The notes under the pieces were generated by a model. It was not told the DNA's origin. It saw only the letters and a program-made list of their open reading frames with translations, and searched no databases. Of a stretch of DNA of 64,000 bases, positions 28,549 to 37,479 are shown in pieces; position 1 is the first letter of the stretch; the number at the start of each line of letters is the position of its first letter. The stretch is taken from the NCBI GenBank assembly GCA_003021085.1, contig PXRE01000033.1, positions 62,001-126,000 of the forward strand, written 5' to 3'. This DNA comes from Halobacteriales archaeon QS_1_68_20. GTDB lineage: Archaea > Halobacteriota > Halobacteria > Halobacteriales > PXRE01. Both the position numbers and the translations under genes were made by a program.

Positions 28549-29025
28549 TTATCCGCCGAAGTCGACGCCGATGGCGCCGCTGAGCGCACCGACGATGCCG
28601 CTGGGGATGCCGGCCTTGAGGATGGTTCCCATCTGGCTCCCGAGGCCGGTCCCGGTTTCGCCGGTACTGGGGAACGCCATGGCGATGACCAGCACGGCGA
28701 CGATGACCATGACGTAGAACCCGATGAACGAACCGGCCCCGCCGACCAGGGCCCCGGCGCCCCGCTCGCGGAAGGCGACCCCAGCGAGGAGTCCGGAGAT
28801 GGCAGCGACGACCGGACCGAGCAGGAAGGCGATGAACATGGACATAAATCCGAACAGGGCGGCGAACAGCTGCGCGAAGCCGAGGCCGGTTTCGCCACCC
28901 GTCTGCATCCCGGAGAACATGTCCGAGAGGCCGATGTACCCGGTCAGTCCGATCCCGATGCCGACGATCGTGAACACCGCGATCACGACGCCGAGGTTCT
29001 TCAGCTGGGAGTTCATGCTCGCCAT
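28549..29025 (-). CDS. Glycine-rich multi-helix membrane protein
   Basis: 158 residues with four or five hydrophobic, Gly/Ala-rich helices (for example LGVVIAVFTIVGIGIGLTG and FIAFLLGPVVAAISGLLAG). No catalytic motif is visible and I do not recognise the family. It sits alone between uvrA and a divergently transcribed regulator, with a TATA-containing A/T-rich spacer between them. Confidence 0.72.
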   Translation of the reverse strand: MASMNSQLKNLGVVIAVFTIVGIGIGLTGYIGLSDMFSGMQTGGETGLGFAQLFAALFGFMSMFIAFLLGPVVAAISGLLAGVAFRERGAGALVGGAGSFIGFYVMVIVAVLVIAMAFPSTGETGTGLGSQMGTILKAGIPSGIVGALSGAIGVDFGG

Positions 29026-29168
29026 ACGTCAAGCACGTAATAAAAAATACAAATCGATTGCGGTTCTGTGACGACCACCGGGGGAACGCCGCGCGCCAGA
29101 ATAGTTTACAAAATTACATAAATGCGGTTCAGGGAACGCTTTTCCCCGGTCCGTCCCAGGTGGTTCAC

Positions 29169-30053
29169 ATGAGTCAGGCGACCGACGAACCGGGCGAGAC
29201 CGTGGAGCCTGCCGAGGCGTTCTCGGTCGTCGCCAGCGAGGCCAGACTGAACATCCTGGAGGCGCTCTGGCGTGCCGAGGACCGGCCCGTCCGCTTCTCG
29301 GAGTTGCACGACGCGGTCGAACTCGACGACAGCGCGCAGTTCAACTACCACCTCCAGCAGTTGACCGGGCAGTTCGTGAAGAAGGTCGACGGCGGGTACG
29401 ACCTCCGTCGCGCGGGCGCGCAAGTGATCCGTGCGCTCCGCGCGGGGACGTTCACCCAGCGGCCGCGGGTCGAACCGCTGGAGGTCGAGGGGGCCTGTAC
29501 CGGCTGTGGCGGCAGTCTCGAAGCCCGGTACGCCGACGAGCAGTTCGCCATCGACTGCACGGACTGCGGGAAAGCGCACGGCCAGTACGGCTTCCCGCCG
29601 GGCGGCCTGGTCGACCGGACCGACGAGGAGATCGTCACCGCCTTCGACGAGCGGGTCCGACACCTCCACTGCCTGGCGGCCGACGGCGTCTGCCCGGAGT
29701 GCGGCGGGCGGATGCACACCGAACTCGAACGCGAAGGTGACTGCTGTCTCGACGTCTCCCTGCGGGCCGAACACGTCTGCGAGCGCTGCCGGTACGAACT
29801 GTGTTCGCCGGTCGGCCTCGTCCTGCTGGACCGCTCGGTCGTCGTGGCGTTCTACGAGGACCACGGCATCGACATCTCCGACCGGCCCTACTGGACGCTC
29901 CCGTGGTGCGTCGACGACGAGCACTACACCGTGCAGGACGTCGACCCCTGGCGGGTCGAAATCGAGGTCCCGCTGGCGGAAGAACGTCTCCGCGTCGTCC
30001 TCGACGGCGACCTCACCGTCCACGAGGCCGAACGAATCTCCTGCGAGGACTGA
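29169..30053 (+). CDS. ArsR-like transcriptional regulator with zinc-ribbon C-terminus
   Basis: 294 residues from the ATG at 29169; the track start lies in the promoter region. The N-terminal winged helix begins FSVVASEARLNILEALWRAE, typical of haloarchaeal ArsR-like regulators. Two CxxC pairs follow (CTGCGG/CTDCGK), then CPECGG and CERC, suggesting one or two zinc ribbons. The C-terminal half probably senses a ligand or mediates protein contacts. The target is unknown; the divergent membrane protein is a candidate. Confidence 0.85.
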   Translation: MSQATDEPGETVEPAEAFSVVASEARLNILEALWRAEDRPVRFSELHDAVELDDSAQFNYHLQQLTGQFVKKVDGGYDLRRAGAQVIRALRAGTFTQRPRVEPLEVEGACTGCGGSLEARYADEQFAIDCTDCGKAHGQYGFPPGGLVDRTDEEIVTAFDERVRHLHCLAADGVCPECGGRMHTELEREGDCCLDVSLRAEHVCERCRYELCSPVGLVLLDRSVVVAFYEDHGIDISDRPYWTLPWCVDDEHYTVQDVDPWRVEIEVPLAEERLRVVLDGDLTVHEAERISCED

Positions 30054-30274
30054 TTCGCCCGTTCCGGCCCCTCGAAGACACCTGTTCCCCGTCTACTGAA
30101 ACGAGTTCGAGCGACGACTGGGCGTCCGTCACTGGCAAAAATATAATTCAGATTATACTTATGGGCGTCCGGGGCGTACCGACGAGTGTGAACGGCCGCC
30201 GGACGACGCCGACGGATAGACGCTCCGTACCTGTCAGTACGGACTGCACCACACCACAGTCGCCCACCACGACC

Positions 30275-30511
30275 ATGCACCAGACCCCGTCTCGACTCGA
30301 CCGAGCGACCGCGTCGAACGCTCCCCACCCCGACCGGCCGACGCCCGGTTTCCAGGCCGTCCCCCTGGCGCTGTTCGTCGCCGGACTGTGGGCGCTGAGC
30401 CCCCCGTCGCAGGCGGCGACGCTGGCGACCGTCGCCGGCCTGGCTGTCACTGTCGCTCTGTACTGGCGGCCCGTCCGGGCGAATCGTCCGGACGCGGGAC
30501 GCACCCGGTGA
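30275..30511 (+). CDS. Small membrane protein, start uncertain
   Basis: 78 residues from MHQTPSRLDR, with one or two hydrophobic helices (VPLALFVAGLWAL and ATVAGLAVTVALYW). An in-frame ATG at 30161 would add 38 residues, but it lies only about 15-20 bases after the TATA-like AAATATAAT (about 30138), closer than usual. Upstream, 30054-30160 holds only promoter-like A/T-rich DNA. Function unknown. Confidence 0.45.
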   Translation: MHQTPSRLDRATASNAPHPDRPTPGFQAVPLALFVAGLWALSPPSQAATLATVAGLAVTVALYWRPVRANRPDAGRTR

Positions 30512-30531
30512 ACGCCCAAATCGACGTTTTC

Positions 30532-30717
30532 CTACCGCAGTAACGGCGGGACGCCGGGGCCGTACAAAACCAGCGACACCGCCAGCCACGCCCCCGCGGC
30601 CGCGCCGACCGCGAACGCCTGCGAGAGTCCGGCGCTGATCAGGGCGACCGCCGTGAGCGCGGCCAGGGCCGCGAGGACGAACTCCCGGAGGAGCCAGCGT
30701 CGGAGCGCGACGTCCAT
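30532..30717 (-). CDS. Small two-helix membrane protein
   Basis: 61 residues: basic N-terminus LRRWLLREF, then two alanine-rich helices (about 12-30 and 33-52) and a short GPGVPPLL tail. It lies convergent to the small + strand gene and 25 bases downstream of the acetyltransferase gene on the same strand, so the two may share a transcript. No family recognised. Confidence 0.6.
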   Translation of the reverse strand: MDVALRRWLLREFVLAALAALTAVALISAGLSQAFAVGAAAGAWLAVSLVLYGPGVPPLLR

Positions 30718-30742
30718 AGCGGGCCTATTCGGCGGCCGGGGC

Positions 30743-31150
30743 CTAACGCTGTCGCTTCCCGTCGTGCCAGGTGCCGCGCAGTCGGTCGCCCCGGCCGGTC
30801 GACTCGACGTCGAAGCCCAGCGACTCGTAGAACGGCCGAACCTCCGGGCAGAACTCCGCAGTCAGCGTCCCCCGGCGCTCCCTGGCCTCGACGAGAAACG
30901 CGGACCCGATCCCCTGACCCCGGCGGGCGCGACGAACGGCCACGGCGTCGACGTGGGTGCCGTCGAGGACGAGCGTGCCCACGATTCGGCCCCCGGACTC
31001 CGCGACCAGCACCTCCCCGGGGATGCGCTCGCGGACCGTCGAAGCGTCGACCGCGAGCAGGGCCCCGTCGACGACGTTCATCACGGCCGTGAGGTCGTCG
31101 CTCGTCGCTTCACGGACGTCCACGTCGGGAAGACGCACGGGCACGAACAA
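30743..31150 (-). CDS. GNAT-family N-acetyltransferase
   Basis: 135 residues with the Gcn5-related fold. The acetyl-CoA binding motif A is DAVAVRRARRGQGIGSAFL, followed by the C-terminal strand FYESLGFDVES. It would transfer an acetyl group from acetyl-CoA to an amine; the substrate (protein, metabolite or antibiotic) cannot be told. It is short but complete for the family. Confidence 0.88.
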   Translation of the reverse strand: MFVPVRLPDVDVREATSDDLTAVMNVVDGALLAVDASTVRERIPGEVLVAESGGRIVGTLVLDGTHVDAVAVRRARRGQGIGSAFLVEARERRGTLTAEFCPEVRPFYESLGFDVESTGRGDRLRGTWHDGKRQR

Positions 31151-31287
31151 AAACGTCCCGGGCCGGGAGCGACGTCCCGGGCGCGAGCGGGCGTTCGTCC
31201 CGGAACGACGGTGGGGGCGCGCCGAGAATCACCCGGGAGAGGCGGTGCGGGGGCCGTCGGGATCCGGTGGCCGGGTCACCCGAGCCG

Positions 31288-31569
31288 TCAGCGGCCCTGG
31301 ACCATCCGCTGGACGGACTCCGTGAGGCCGCCGCGACTGCCCGTGGCGCGCCGGAGCTGGTCGGACATCTTGGTCTGGTTGAAGTAACTGGCGAACGCCA
31401 TGATCGTCGGCGGCCAGAGGCCGACGAAGATACCCATCTCGCGGTCGTCCTGGGCGAAGAAGTAGTACCACGAGAGGACTACCGAGGCCGCCGACGCTAT
31501 TACGGCCGGGTCGGTTCCGGTTTCGGCTGTCGCTTCCATCGCATCTTGCTGCTGTCGTTGGCTCGCCAT
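31288..31569 (-). CDS. Small membrane-associated haloarchaeal protein
   Basis: 93 residues. The N-terminal 20 are polar and Gln-rich, then two hydrophobic segments (AVIASAASVVLSWYYFFA and MGIFVGLWPPTIMAFASYF), and a basic amphipathic tail (SDQLRRATGSRGGLTESVQR). Unknown function. The flanking gaps (31151-31287 and 31570-31861) contain no further ORF I can support. Confidence 0.68.
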   Translation of the reverse strand: MASQRQQQDAMEATAETGTDPAVIASAASVVLSWYYFFAQDDREMGIFVGLWPPTIMAFASYFNQTKMSDQLRRATGSRGGLTESVQRMVQGR

Positions 31570-31692
31570 GCAGGGGCAAGGACACGACGGACGTACTTTG
31601 TTACGATCCGCGAAGGGACCACGTTGAACGCGACCCGCTCTGCTACGGTACCGTTACGACCGGCCGCAGAACGTCCGACGCTCGGAATTACG

Positions 31693-31711
31693 GCGTTACC
31701 GCCGGTAACGC
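31693..31711. promoter_or_regulatory. Inverted repeat upstream of aspS
   Basis: GCGTTACC and GGTAACGC flank a three-base GCC. It lies about 110 bases before the aspS TATA-like element (AAAATAACC near 31820) and about 40 bases after a smaller palindrome ACGGTACCGT (31644-31653). It could be an operator for the aspS or the divergent small gene promoter; nothing else identifies it. Confidence 0.3.
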
Positions 31712-31861
31712 GCCCTTAGTGACGTGCCGGGGGCGGGCCAGCTGCGCGAGCGGTGCGGCCTCAACGGTTCGGAGCCGTACCCGGCGGTGACGCCAGTTAG
31801 AGACCCGTGAGGGGCGAAAAAATAACCTTAATGTACGGGCGCCGTCGACTACCGGTACTCG

Positions 31862-33172
31862 ATGATCGAACGCGAATACACCAGCGACGTGACCGCGGAC
31901 CGCAGCGGCGAACAGGTAGCGGTCGCGGGTCGGGTGCACGACGTTCGGGACCTCGGCGGCATCGTCTTCTTGATTCTCCGGGACGCCAGGGGCGAACTCC
32001 AGGTCGTCTTCAAGGAGGAGGACGACGCGGACCTCTTCGAACGGGTCCAGGAACTCAACCGGGAGGCCGTCGTCCGGATCGAGGGCGAAGTCACCGCTAG
32101 CGACCAGGCCCCCGGCGGCGTCGAGATGGTCCCGGACTCGCTGGAAGTGATCTCGGAGTCGACGACCCCGCTCCCGATGGAAGTGTCCAAGGACGTCGAC
32201 GCCAACCTCGACACCAGGCTGGACCAGCGGTTCATGGACCTCCGGAAGCCGGAGGTCCGGGCCGTCTTCTCGCTCCGGTCGAAGCTGCTGGCAGGGATGA
32301 CCGCGTGGTTCGACGAGGAGGGGTTCACCAACGTCGACACGCCGCTTCTCTCCCAGGCGGGTGCCGAGGGCGGCGCCGACCTGTTCCCGGTGCTGTACTA
32401 CGACAAGGAGGCGTTCCTCTCCCAGAGCCCGCAACTGTACAAGCAGATCCTGATGGGCGCGGACTTCGACCGCATCTACGAGGTCGGCAAGGCGTTCCGC
32501 GCCGAGGACTTCGGCACCTCCCGGCACGTCTCCGAGATCGGGATGTTCGACGTCGAACTCTCCTACATCGAGGACCACGACGACGTCATGGACGTGCAGG
32601 AGGACTCCCTGCGGGCGTCCATCGAGTACGCCACCGAGCACGCCCAGCGCGAACTCGACGTGCTGGAGGTCGACCCCGAACTGCCCGACGAGCGGTTCCC
32701 GCGCATCTCCTTCTCGGAGGCCCGGTCGATCCTCGAGACGGAGTACGACCACGTCCCCGAGGACGCCGACGACCTCGACACGAAAGGCGAGAAGCTGCTC
32801 GGCGAGTACTTCGAAGAGCAGGGCCACCCCGCGTTCTTCGTCGTCGGGTTCCCCAACGAGAAGTTCTACTACATGCAGGACGTGCCCGGTGACGACATCG
32901 CCTCCCGGAAGTTCGACCTGATCTACCGGGGCCAGGAGATCTCCTCGGGCGGTCAGCGCGAACACGACTACGAGCGACTCCTCCAGCGCATGGAAGAGGA
33001 CGGCGTCGACCCCGAGTCCTTCGACTTCTACCTCGACGCCTTCGAGTACGGCATGCCGCCCCACGGCGGCTACGGCCTCGGCATCGACCGCCTCGTCCAG
33101 AAGGTCGCCGACCTCGACAACATCCGCGAGGCCATCCTCTTCCCGCGGGACCCCGAGCGGTTGACGCCGTAG
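31862..33172 (+). CDS. aspS: Aspartyl-tRNA synthetase (archaeal type)
   Basis: 436 residues, class IIb. An N-terminal OB-fold ([15 protein letters not shown]) binds the anticodon. The catalytic domain has [10 protein letters not shown], motif 2 ([14 protein letters not shown]) and motif 3 ([12 protein letters not shown]), plus [11 protein letters not shown]. The archaeal form often charges both tRNA-Asp and tRNA-Asn, with later amidation; which type this is cannot be read safely. A leaderless or short-leader message is suggested by the upstream A/T-rich element. Confidence 0.97.
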   Translation: MIEREYTSDVTADRSGEQVAVAGRVHDVRDLGGIVFLILRDARGELQVVFKEEDDADLFERVQELNREAVVRIEGEVTASDQAPGGVEMVPDSLEVISESTTPLPMEVSKDVDANLDTRLDQRFMDLRKPEVRAVFSLRSKLLAGMTAWFDEEGFTNVDTPLLSQAGAEGGADLFPVLYYDKEAFLSQSPQLYKQILMGADFDRIYEVGKAFRAEDFGTSRHVSEIGMFDVELSYIEDHDDVMDVQEDSLRASIEYATEHAQRELDVLEVDPELPDERFPRISFSEARSILETEYDHVPEDADDLDTKGEKLLGEYFEEQGHPAFFVVGFPNEKFYYMQDVPGDDIASRKFDLIYRGQEISSGGQREHDYERLLQRMEEDGVDPESFDFYLDAFEYGMPPHGGYGLGIDRLVQKVADLDNIREAILFPRDPERLTP

Positions 33173-33296
33173 CGGGTTCCCGGTCCCCGAGGGTTTAAAC
33201 GCGATTCCGGGCAACGTAAATGCCGAAATCGTCCGGGACGACGACGTTCGGTCCGGCGAGCCTCGCATCGCCGGATCGCGTATCACGGTCCGCGAC

Positions 33297-33530
33297 GTGA
33301 AGCGGCGGGTCATCGACGAAGACGAGGACCCCCACGTCGTCGCCGGCGAGTACGACGTTTCGCTCGCGGACCCGTTCTCGGCGCTCGCCCACTACTACGA
33401 GAATCGAGACGACTTCGAGTCACGGGAGCGAGAATTCGATGCCGACCGTCGTGAGGGCGAACGCCGGACTCGTGCCTTCCTCGAAAGCGTCGAACAGGGT
33501 GACGACGAAGCGGTCCAGCAGGCCGATTGA
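33297..33530 (+). CDS. DUF433 antitoxin with disrupted start
   Basis: From the GTG at 33297 the ORF gives 77 residues (VKRRVIDEDEDPHVVAGEYD). The DUF433 homology clearly begins earlier in the same frame: 33225 onward reads EIVRDDDVRSGEPRIAGSRI, then TVRDV. No ATG, GTG or TTG precedes it in frame. The expected ATG is at 33220, about 25 bases after TTTAAA (33194), but one base out of frame, as if a single base was lost after it. So either the N-terminal helix-turn-helix part is lost or translation starts unusually. It is paired with the DUF5615 gene six bases downstream. Confidence 0.72.
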   Translation: MKRRVIDEDEDPHVVAGEYDVSLADPFSALAHYYENRDDFESREREFDADRREGERRTRAFLESVEQGDDEAVQQAD

Positions 33531-33536
33531 CTACCG

Positions 33537-33860
33537 ATGCGGATTCTGGCGGACGCGAACGTTCCCGCGGAGTACGTCGCTCCACTGCGCGGGGACGGCC
33601 ACGAGGTTACGTTCACCCGTGGCGTGGATGCGCTCGGCCCCGATGCCAGTGACGAGCGCATCGTCGACTGCGCCGAGTCCGAAGGGTGGGCACTGCTCTC
33701 GACCGACGTGAAAGACTTCGGGAATCGGGAAGCGGCGGTCCCGGTATTCGTCGCTCCGCAGCACATGTGCGGCGGGGAGGTCCGCACTGCAGTCGGACGC
33801 ATCGAGGCGTTACCGTTCGACCCAGCCAGAACTGAGCCGTTGTGGTCATCTTCGGTCTAG
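33537..33860 (+). CDS. DUF5615 PIN-like toxin
   Basis: 107 residues. MRILADANVPAEYVAPLRGDG and the distal LLSTDVKDFGN are the acidic motifs of the DUF5615 (Mut7-C/PIN-like) family, predicted RNases paired with DUF433 antitoxins. It starts six bases after the DUF433 stop. The stop at 33860 runs in frame into a VapC remnant. If the antitoxin is damaged, this toxin should be inactive or the antitoxin is still made somehow. Confidence 0.82.
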   Translation: MRILADANVPAEYVAPLRGDGHEVTFTRGVDALGPDASDERIVDCAESEGWALLSTDVKDFGNREAAVPVFVAPQHMCGGEVRTAVGRIEALPFDPARTEPLWSSSV

Positions 33861-33875
33861 GGAATTCCGAATCGA

Positions 33876-34055
33876 CCGACGTTCGAATCGGCCGCCGACA
33901 AGTTCGCCGCCTGCGACGATCAACAGATCCCCTTCGTCGACCACGTCAGCGGCGTTCTCGCCGACGAACATGACGTCGATCACATCTTCGCGTTCGACGA
34001 GGACTTCCGGACGACGGGGTTCGACCTCATGCCCCAGGACGTCCATCTACGCTGA
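33876..34055 (+). pseudogene. VapC (PIN-domain) C-terminal remnant
   Basis: Below the ORF-track cutoff for a Met start. The frame 33876-34055 reads TFESAADKFAACDDQQIPFV, then DHVSGVLADEHDVDHIFAFD and EDFRTTGFDLMP, which is the C-terminal third of haloarchaeal VapC toxins including the distal Asp cluster. It has no start codon; its frame is preceded only by the DUF5615 stop. It is the fossil of another toxin-antitoxin pair at the same locus. Confidence 0.7.
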
Positions 34056-34156
34056 CCGTTCGGCCCGGAGGACGTACGAGGGTAACCCATCGGTAATCCC
34101 TCCGTACCAGGGGCCAGTATTTTTATTAGGACCTACCTACTGCTTCGACTCAGCGA

Positions 34157-34357
34157 ATGAGCAAGCAGCAGACGCCGATGCAGCGGTACCTCCGCCACGT
34201 TGGACTGACGCCGCTGGTCCGCCCGACACGGTCGCAACTGGAGGTCGAGTACCTCCCACCGTACGGGGATCCCGAAGTGAGCATCCCGGGCGAGGTGGCG
34301 ACGTACGCCGTCGCGGGACTGGCGGCCGTCGAACTGCTGGACAGAGTCAAGGACTGA
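34157..34357 (+). CDS. Small haloarchaeal protein of unknown function
   Basis: 66 residues (MSKQQTPMQRYLRHVGLTPL...), ending in a hydrophobic helix ATYAVAGLAAVELLDRVKD. A TATA-like TTTTTATTAG lies about 25-30 bases upstream. The length and the promoter make it a believable gene; no family is recognised. It is convergent with samp2. Confidence 0.68.
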   Translation: MSKQQTPMQRYLRHVGLTPLVRPTRSQLEVEYLPPYGDPEVSIPGEVATYAVAGLAAVELLDRVKD

Positions 34358-34376
34358 ACCGACGCCGGGCGCCCGG

Positions 34377-34577
34377 TTATCCACCCTGGATGAGCCGCAG
34401 CACTTCTACCTGGTCGACCTCGACCGGCCGGTCCTCCGGGACCGGTTGGCCCTCGACCACGACCGCCGCCTCGTTCGGCCCCAGGTCCACCGCCGCCAGC
34501 AGGTCGGCGTAGGTCGCGTCCGCCGCCACCTCAACCTCGTGGGTGTCCCCGCCAGCGACGTCCACGGTTACCTCCAT
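34377..34577 (-). CDS. samp2: Ubiquitin-like small archaeal modifier protein (SAMP2)
   Basis: 66 residues of beta-grasp fold ending in LRLIQGG; the free C-terminal Gly-Gly is the site activated by an E1-like enzyme and linked to lysines of target proteins. Length, the ATYADLLAAVDL segment and the ending match the haloarchaeal SAMP2, which also serves in tRNA thiolation. No E1-like (UbaA) gene is in the window. Confidence 0.92.
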   Translation of the reverse strand: MEVTVDVAGGDTHEVEVAADATYADLLAAVDLGPNEAAVVVEGQPVPEDRPVEVDQVEVLRLIQGG

Positions 34578-35019
34578 GGGCGTCGGGTGGGCGCGGCGGG
34601 TCTTGAGGGTGTCGTCGGACGGGTCAGCGGGTGTCTCTCGGGAACGCCCAGAAAGCCCCCCGCGCTCGACTTGGACGGTTGCATGGTCAGCATCGCCCAG
34701 AAAGCCCCCCGCGCTCGACTCGGGGGGCTCGCTGCGCTCCTCACTTCGTTGCGGTGCTTACCCCGCGAGAGCTTCGCTCTCGCTGGCTCCTTCCGGTGCT
34801 CATCCACCGGGAGAACGAGTTCTCCCGAGCCTCCGGCTCGCACGGCTCGCCGGAGACACCGGGAGCACAAGCGCTCCCGAGCCCCCGCTCGTTTCACTCG
34901 CGCGTCGCTCTCGTTGGCCTTCGCTCGGTACCTCGCGAAGAACTCGCCGCGTCCCGCTCGCGGGAACGGCACGGCGGCCGCGCCAGCGCGCGCCACCGCC
35001 AGCGGTGGTCGGTCGGGAA
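34578..35019. repeat. Mosaic intergenic repeat R3
   Basis: No gene is supported. CGCCCAGAAAGCCCCCCGCG... (27 bases) occurs at 34645-34671 and again at 34694-34720 (period 49). The second is followed by a perfect hairpin, AGCCCCCCG (34703-34711) with CGGGGGGCT (34721-34729). Bases 34801-34863 are an inverted near-identical copy of 4691-4754 in R1. The rest is GC-rich hairpin sequence (GAGCGCTTG/CTCCCGAGC types) up to the bactofilin-like gene's stop. Confidence 0.75.
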
Positions 35020-36090
35020 CTACGCCGGTCCGGTGCTCGCGCGCTGTGATCCGATCCCGACCCGGCGGCGGGCCCGCAACCCGAGGGTCGTCACCATCGC
35101 GCCGAGACCCAGCAAGAAGACGGCGACCTCGACCAGTCCCCCGAGGACCGGAATCCGCGCGGCGACGAACACGACGACGAAGCCGACCAGCAGGTCGACC
35201 CAGCGGTTGCTCCCGTCGAAGGTCGCGGTGAGCCACGCGCCGACGGCGTACCGCCCGTAGATGCTACCCACCCAGAACGACAGCAGGTACAGCACGAACC
35301 CGAGCAGGGCGAGCGGGATGCCGACCACAGTCACGGCGAGAATCGAGAGGAACACCGGGACGGCGAACAGCCACAGCAGACCGACGCCGCCGGCCCTGAG
35401 CGGCTGGGCTTCCGCCCAATCCGCGACCGTCCGGGAGAACCGGGGGAACACCACCAGCAGGACGGCCCCCAGCGCGAGGTTCACGAGGAACCAGTAGACC
35501 GCGAACAGCAACCCCGGGAAGGCCTCGTCGGTGAACGGCACGACGGTCAGGCCGTCGACCTGCCGGACCTCGCCGGCCACCTGCGCGCCGGCCGCCTGCT
35601 GGAGTTGCGCGTCGTACCGCAGGTCGCCGCCGATCCTCGCCGCGGACCCGAGGCGGAGCGTATCCGCGTCCACCTCGACGCTCCCGTCGACGGCACCGTC
35701 GACGACGACCACGCCCGCGCTGGCCCGGAGACCACCGCCGATCTGGGCGCCCTCGCGGACGACCACGTTGCCCGCCGCCACCGACACGTCGCCACCGACT
35801 CGCCCGTCGATGGTGAGGTCCCCGACGGCGCCGTCGAGGTCGCCGGTGACGGTCCCTGTGACCAGAACGTTACCGGCCGCCACCCGCAGGTCGCCATCGA
35901 CCGTCCCGCGCACGAGGACAGTGCCGCCCGCCGCCGTGAGTCCGTCCACCGTCTCACCCTGCCCGACGACGATAGTCCCGCCCGCGCGGGTGTCCGCCGC
36001 CGCGAGGGCGGGCACGGTCGCTAGCACCATACCGGCCGCCAGAACCACCGCCAGGACGCCCCGGAGAACCCGAGACCGAGACTGCCACAT
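35020..36090 (-). CDS. Bactofilin-like (polymer-forming) exported membrane protein
   Basis: 356 residues. An N-terminal Sec-type signal (GVLAVVLAAGMVLATVPALA) leads to a right-handed beta-helix of short repeats (VLVRGTVDGDL, VLVTGTVTGDL, VVVREGAQIGG) over about residues 38-170, as in bactofilins. The C-terminal half has about four TM helices (LLFAVYWFLVNLALGAVLL and others). The helix would face outward and the TM part anchor it. Possible roles in envelope shape or surface organisation are inferred. Its last bases run into repeat R3. Confidence 0.82.
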   Translation of the reverse strand: MWQSRSRVLRGVLAVVLAAGMVLATVPALAAADTRAGGTIVVGQGETVDGLTAAGGTVLVRGTVDGDLRVAAGNVLVTGTVTGDLDGAVGDLTIDGRVGGDVSVAAGNVVVREGAQIGGGLRASAGVVVVDGAVDGSVEVDADTLRLGSAARIGGDLRYDAQLQQAAGAQVAGEVRQVDGLTVVPFTDEAFPGLLFAVYWFLVNLALGAVLLVVFPRFSRTVADWAEAQPLRAGGVGLLWLFAVPVFLSILAVTVVGIPLALLGFVLYLLSFWVGSIYGRYAVGAWLTATFDGSNRWVDLLVGFVVVFVAARIPVLGGLVEVAVFLLGLGAMVTTLGLRARRRVGIGSQRASTGPA

Positions 36091-36268
36091 GGTCGTACCT
36101 GGCCGGCCGACCCGTTAGATGCGACGACCGTTTCGGCGGCCCAGCGACCGCCTACCGCGCGTTCGCGGCGGCTCAGCAGGCGCTTACCCCCCTCGCCGAC
36201 ACCGCCCTCGCTGGCGAGCAACGCCGCGTCTCGCGGGGTTTATGCCCGGGCCGCTCGTGGGTGCTGAC

Positions 36269-37282
36269 ATGAGCGAAACCGAGGGTGACGCGACGGTCGA
36301 CCCGGAGGCGGCGGTCGATCCCGACGGGGCCGCGGGCCGGGGCGAAATCTGGATCGAGAAGTACCGCCCGGAGACGCTCGACGGCATCGTCGGCCACGAG
36401 CACATCGTCGAGCGACTCAAACGGTACGTCGAACTCGACGACCTGAGCCACCTCATGTTCGCCGGCCCGGCCGGCACCGGCAAGACCGCTTCCGCGGTCG
36501 CAATCGCCAAGGAACTGTACGGCGACGACTGGCAGGAGAACTTCCTCGAACTGAACGCCTCCGACCAGCGGGGCATCGACGTCGTCCGCGACCGGATCAA
36601 GAACTTCGCGCGCTCGTCGTTCGGCGGCCACGACTACCGGATCATCTTCCTCGACGAGGCGGACGCGCTGACCAGCGACGCCCAGTCCGCGCTCCGCCGG
36701 ACGATGGAGCAGTTCTCGAACAACACGCGGTTCATCCTCTCGTGTAACTACTCCAGCCAGATCATCGACCCGATCCAGTCTCGCTGTGCAGTCTTCCGGT
36801 TCTCGCCGCTGTCGGACGACGCGGTCGCCGACCGCATCCGCGAGATCGCCGACAACGAGGACATCGAGGTGACCGACGACGGCGTCGACGCGCTGGTGTA
36901 CGCCGCCGGCGGCGACATGCGAAAGGCCATCAACGCCCTCCAGGCCGCCGCGGTCGTCGGTGAGACGGTCGACGAGGAGACCGTCTTCACCATCACCGCG
37001 ACCGCCCACCCCGAGGAGGTCCGCGAGATGGTCGAGCGCGCCCTGGACGGCGACTTCGCGGCCGCCCGCGCCAAACTCGACGAACTGCTCACCGAGGAAG
37101 GTCTCGCCGGCGGCGACCTGATCGACCAGCTCCACCGCTCCGTCTGGGACTTCGACATCGAGGAGCAGGCGGCCGTGAAACTGCTGGACCGCGTCGGCGA
37201 AGCCGACTACCGCATCACCGCGGGCGCCAACGAGCGGATCCAGCTGGAGGCGCTTCTGGCCTCGCTGGCGCTGGACGAGTAA
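36269..37282 (+). CDS. rfcS: Replication factor C small subunit
   Basis: 337 residues of the clamp-loader AAA+ ATPase that places PCNA on primed DNA. Walker [14 protein letters not shown], Walker [12 protein letters not shown], sensor SCNYSSQI and the SRC motif ([10 protein letters not shown]) are all present. Start chosen at MSETEG, about 30 bases after a TATA-like GTTTATG near 36237; ATG 36242 would add nine residues. No intein interrupts Walker A or SRC, although haloarchaeal rfcS genes often carry them. Confidence 0.97.
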   Translation: MSETEGDATVDPEAAVDPDGAAGRGEIWIEKYRPETLDGIVGHEHIVERLKRYVELDDLSHLMFAGPAGTGKTASAVAIAKELYGDDWQENFLELNASDQRGIDVVRDRIKNFARSSFGGHDYRIIFLDEADALTSDAQSALRRTMEQFSNNTRFILSCNYSSQIIDPIQSRCAVFRFSPLSDDAVADRIREIADNEDIEVTDDGVDALVYAAGGDMRKAINALQAAAVVGETVDEETVFTITATAHPEEVREMVERALDGDFAAARAKLDELLTEEGLAGGDLIDQLHRSVWDFDIEEQAAVKLLDRVGEADYRITAGANERIQLEALLASLALDE

Positions 37283-37329
37283 GCAGACAGCGAGGGTCGT
37301 CCTGTTTTCGGAGATGTAAGTTCCAGGCT

Positions 37330-37476
37330 TTCCACGAAGATCGATCAGCCTCTCGGCGCGCGCGAGCAACGCGTGCGAGGGGCGGGGGAGGCACGGCGGC
37401 CCAGCGGGCCGGCCGCCGCGCCGCGCCCCGCGGTTGGGGAGGCGTGAGGTTGACCCCAAGGCCCAGTGGTCGCTGG
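37330..37476. repeat. Mosaic intergenic repeat R4 (single arm)
   Basis: After the rfcS stop, a GC-rich hairpin region (GGCGCGCGCGAGCAACGCG type, shared with R6 at about 59943) leads to 37431-37476, reading CGGTTGGGGAGGCGTGAGG and then GCCCAGTGGTCGCTGG. This matches the inverted arms in R2 and R6 in reverse complement. No gene is supported here. Confidence 0.7.
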
Positions 37477-37479
37477 ACG

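Noticed and set aside
34645-34720. CRISPR-like repeat with spacer
   Set aside because: Only two local copies, the 'spacer' is not unique in character, no cas genes, and the same core occurs singly elsewhere in the repeat family.
36269-37282. Intein in rfcS
   Set aside because: Considered because haloarchaeal rfcS genes often have them, but the protein is 337 residues with uninterrupted Walker A and SRC motifs.
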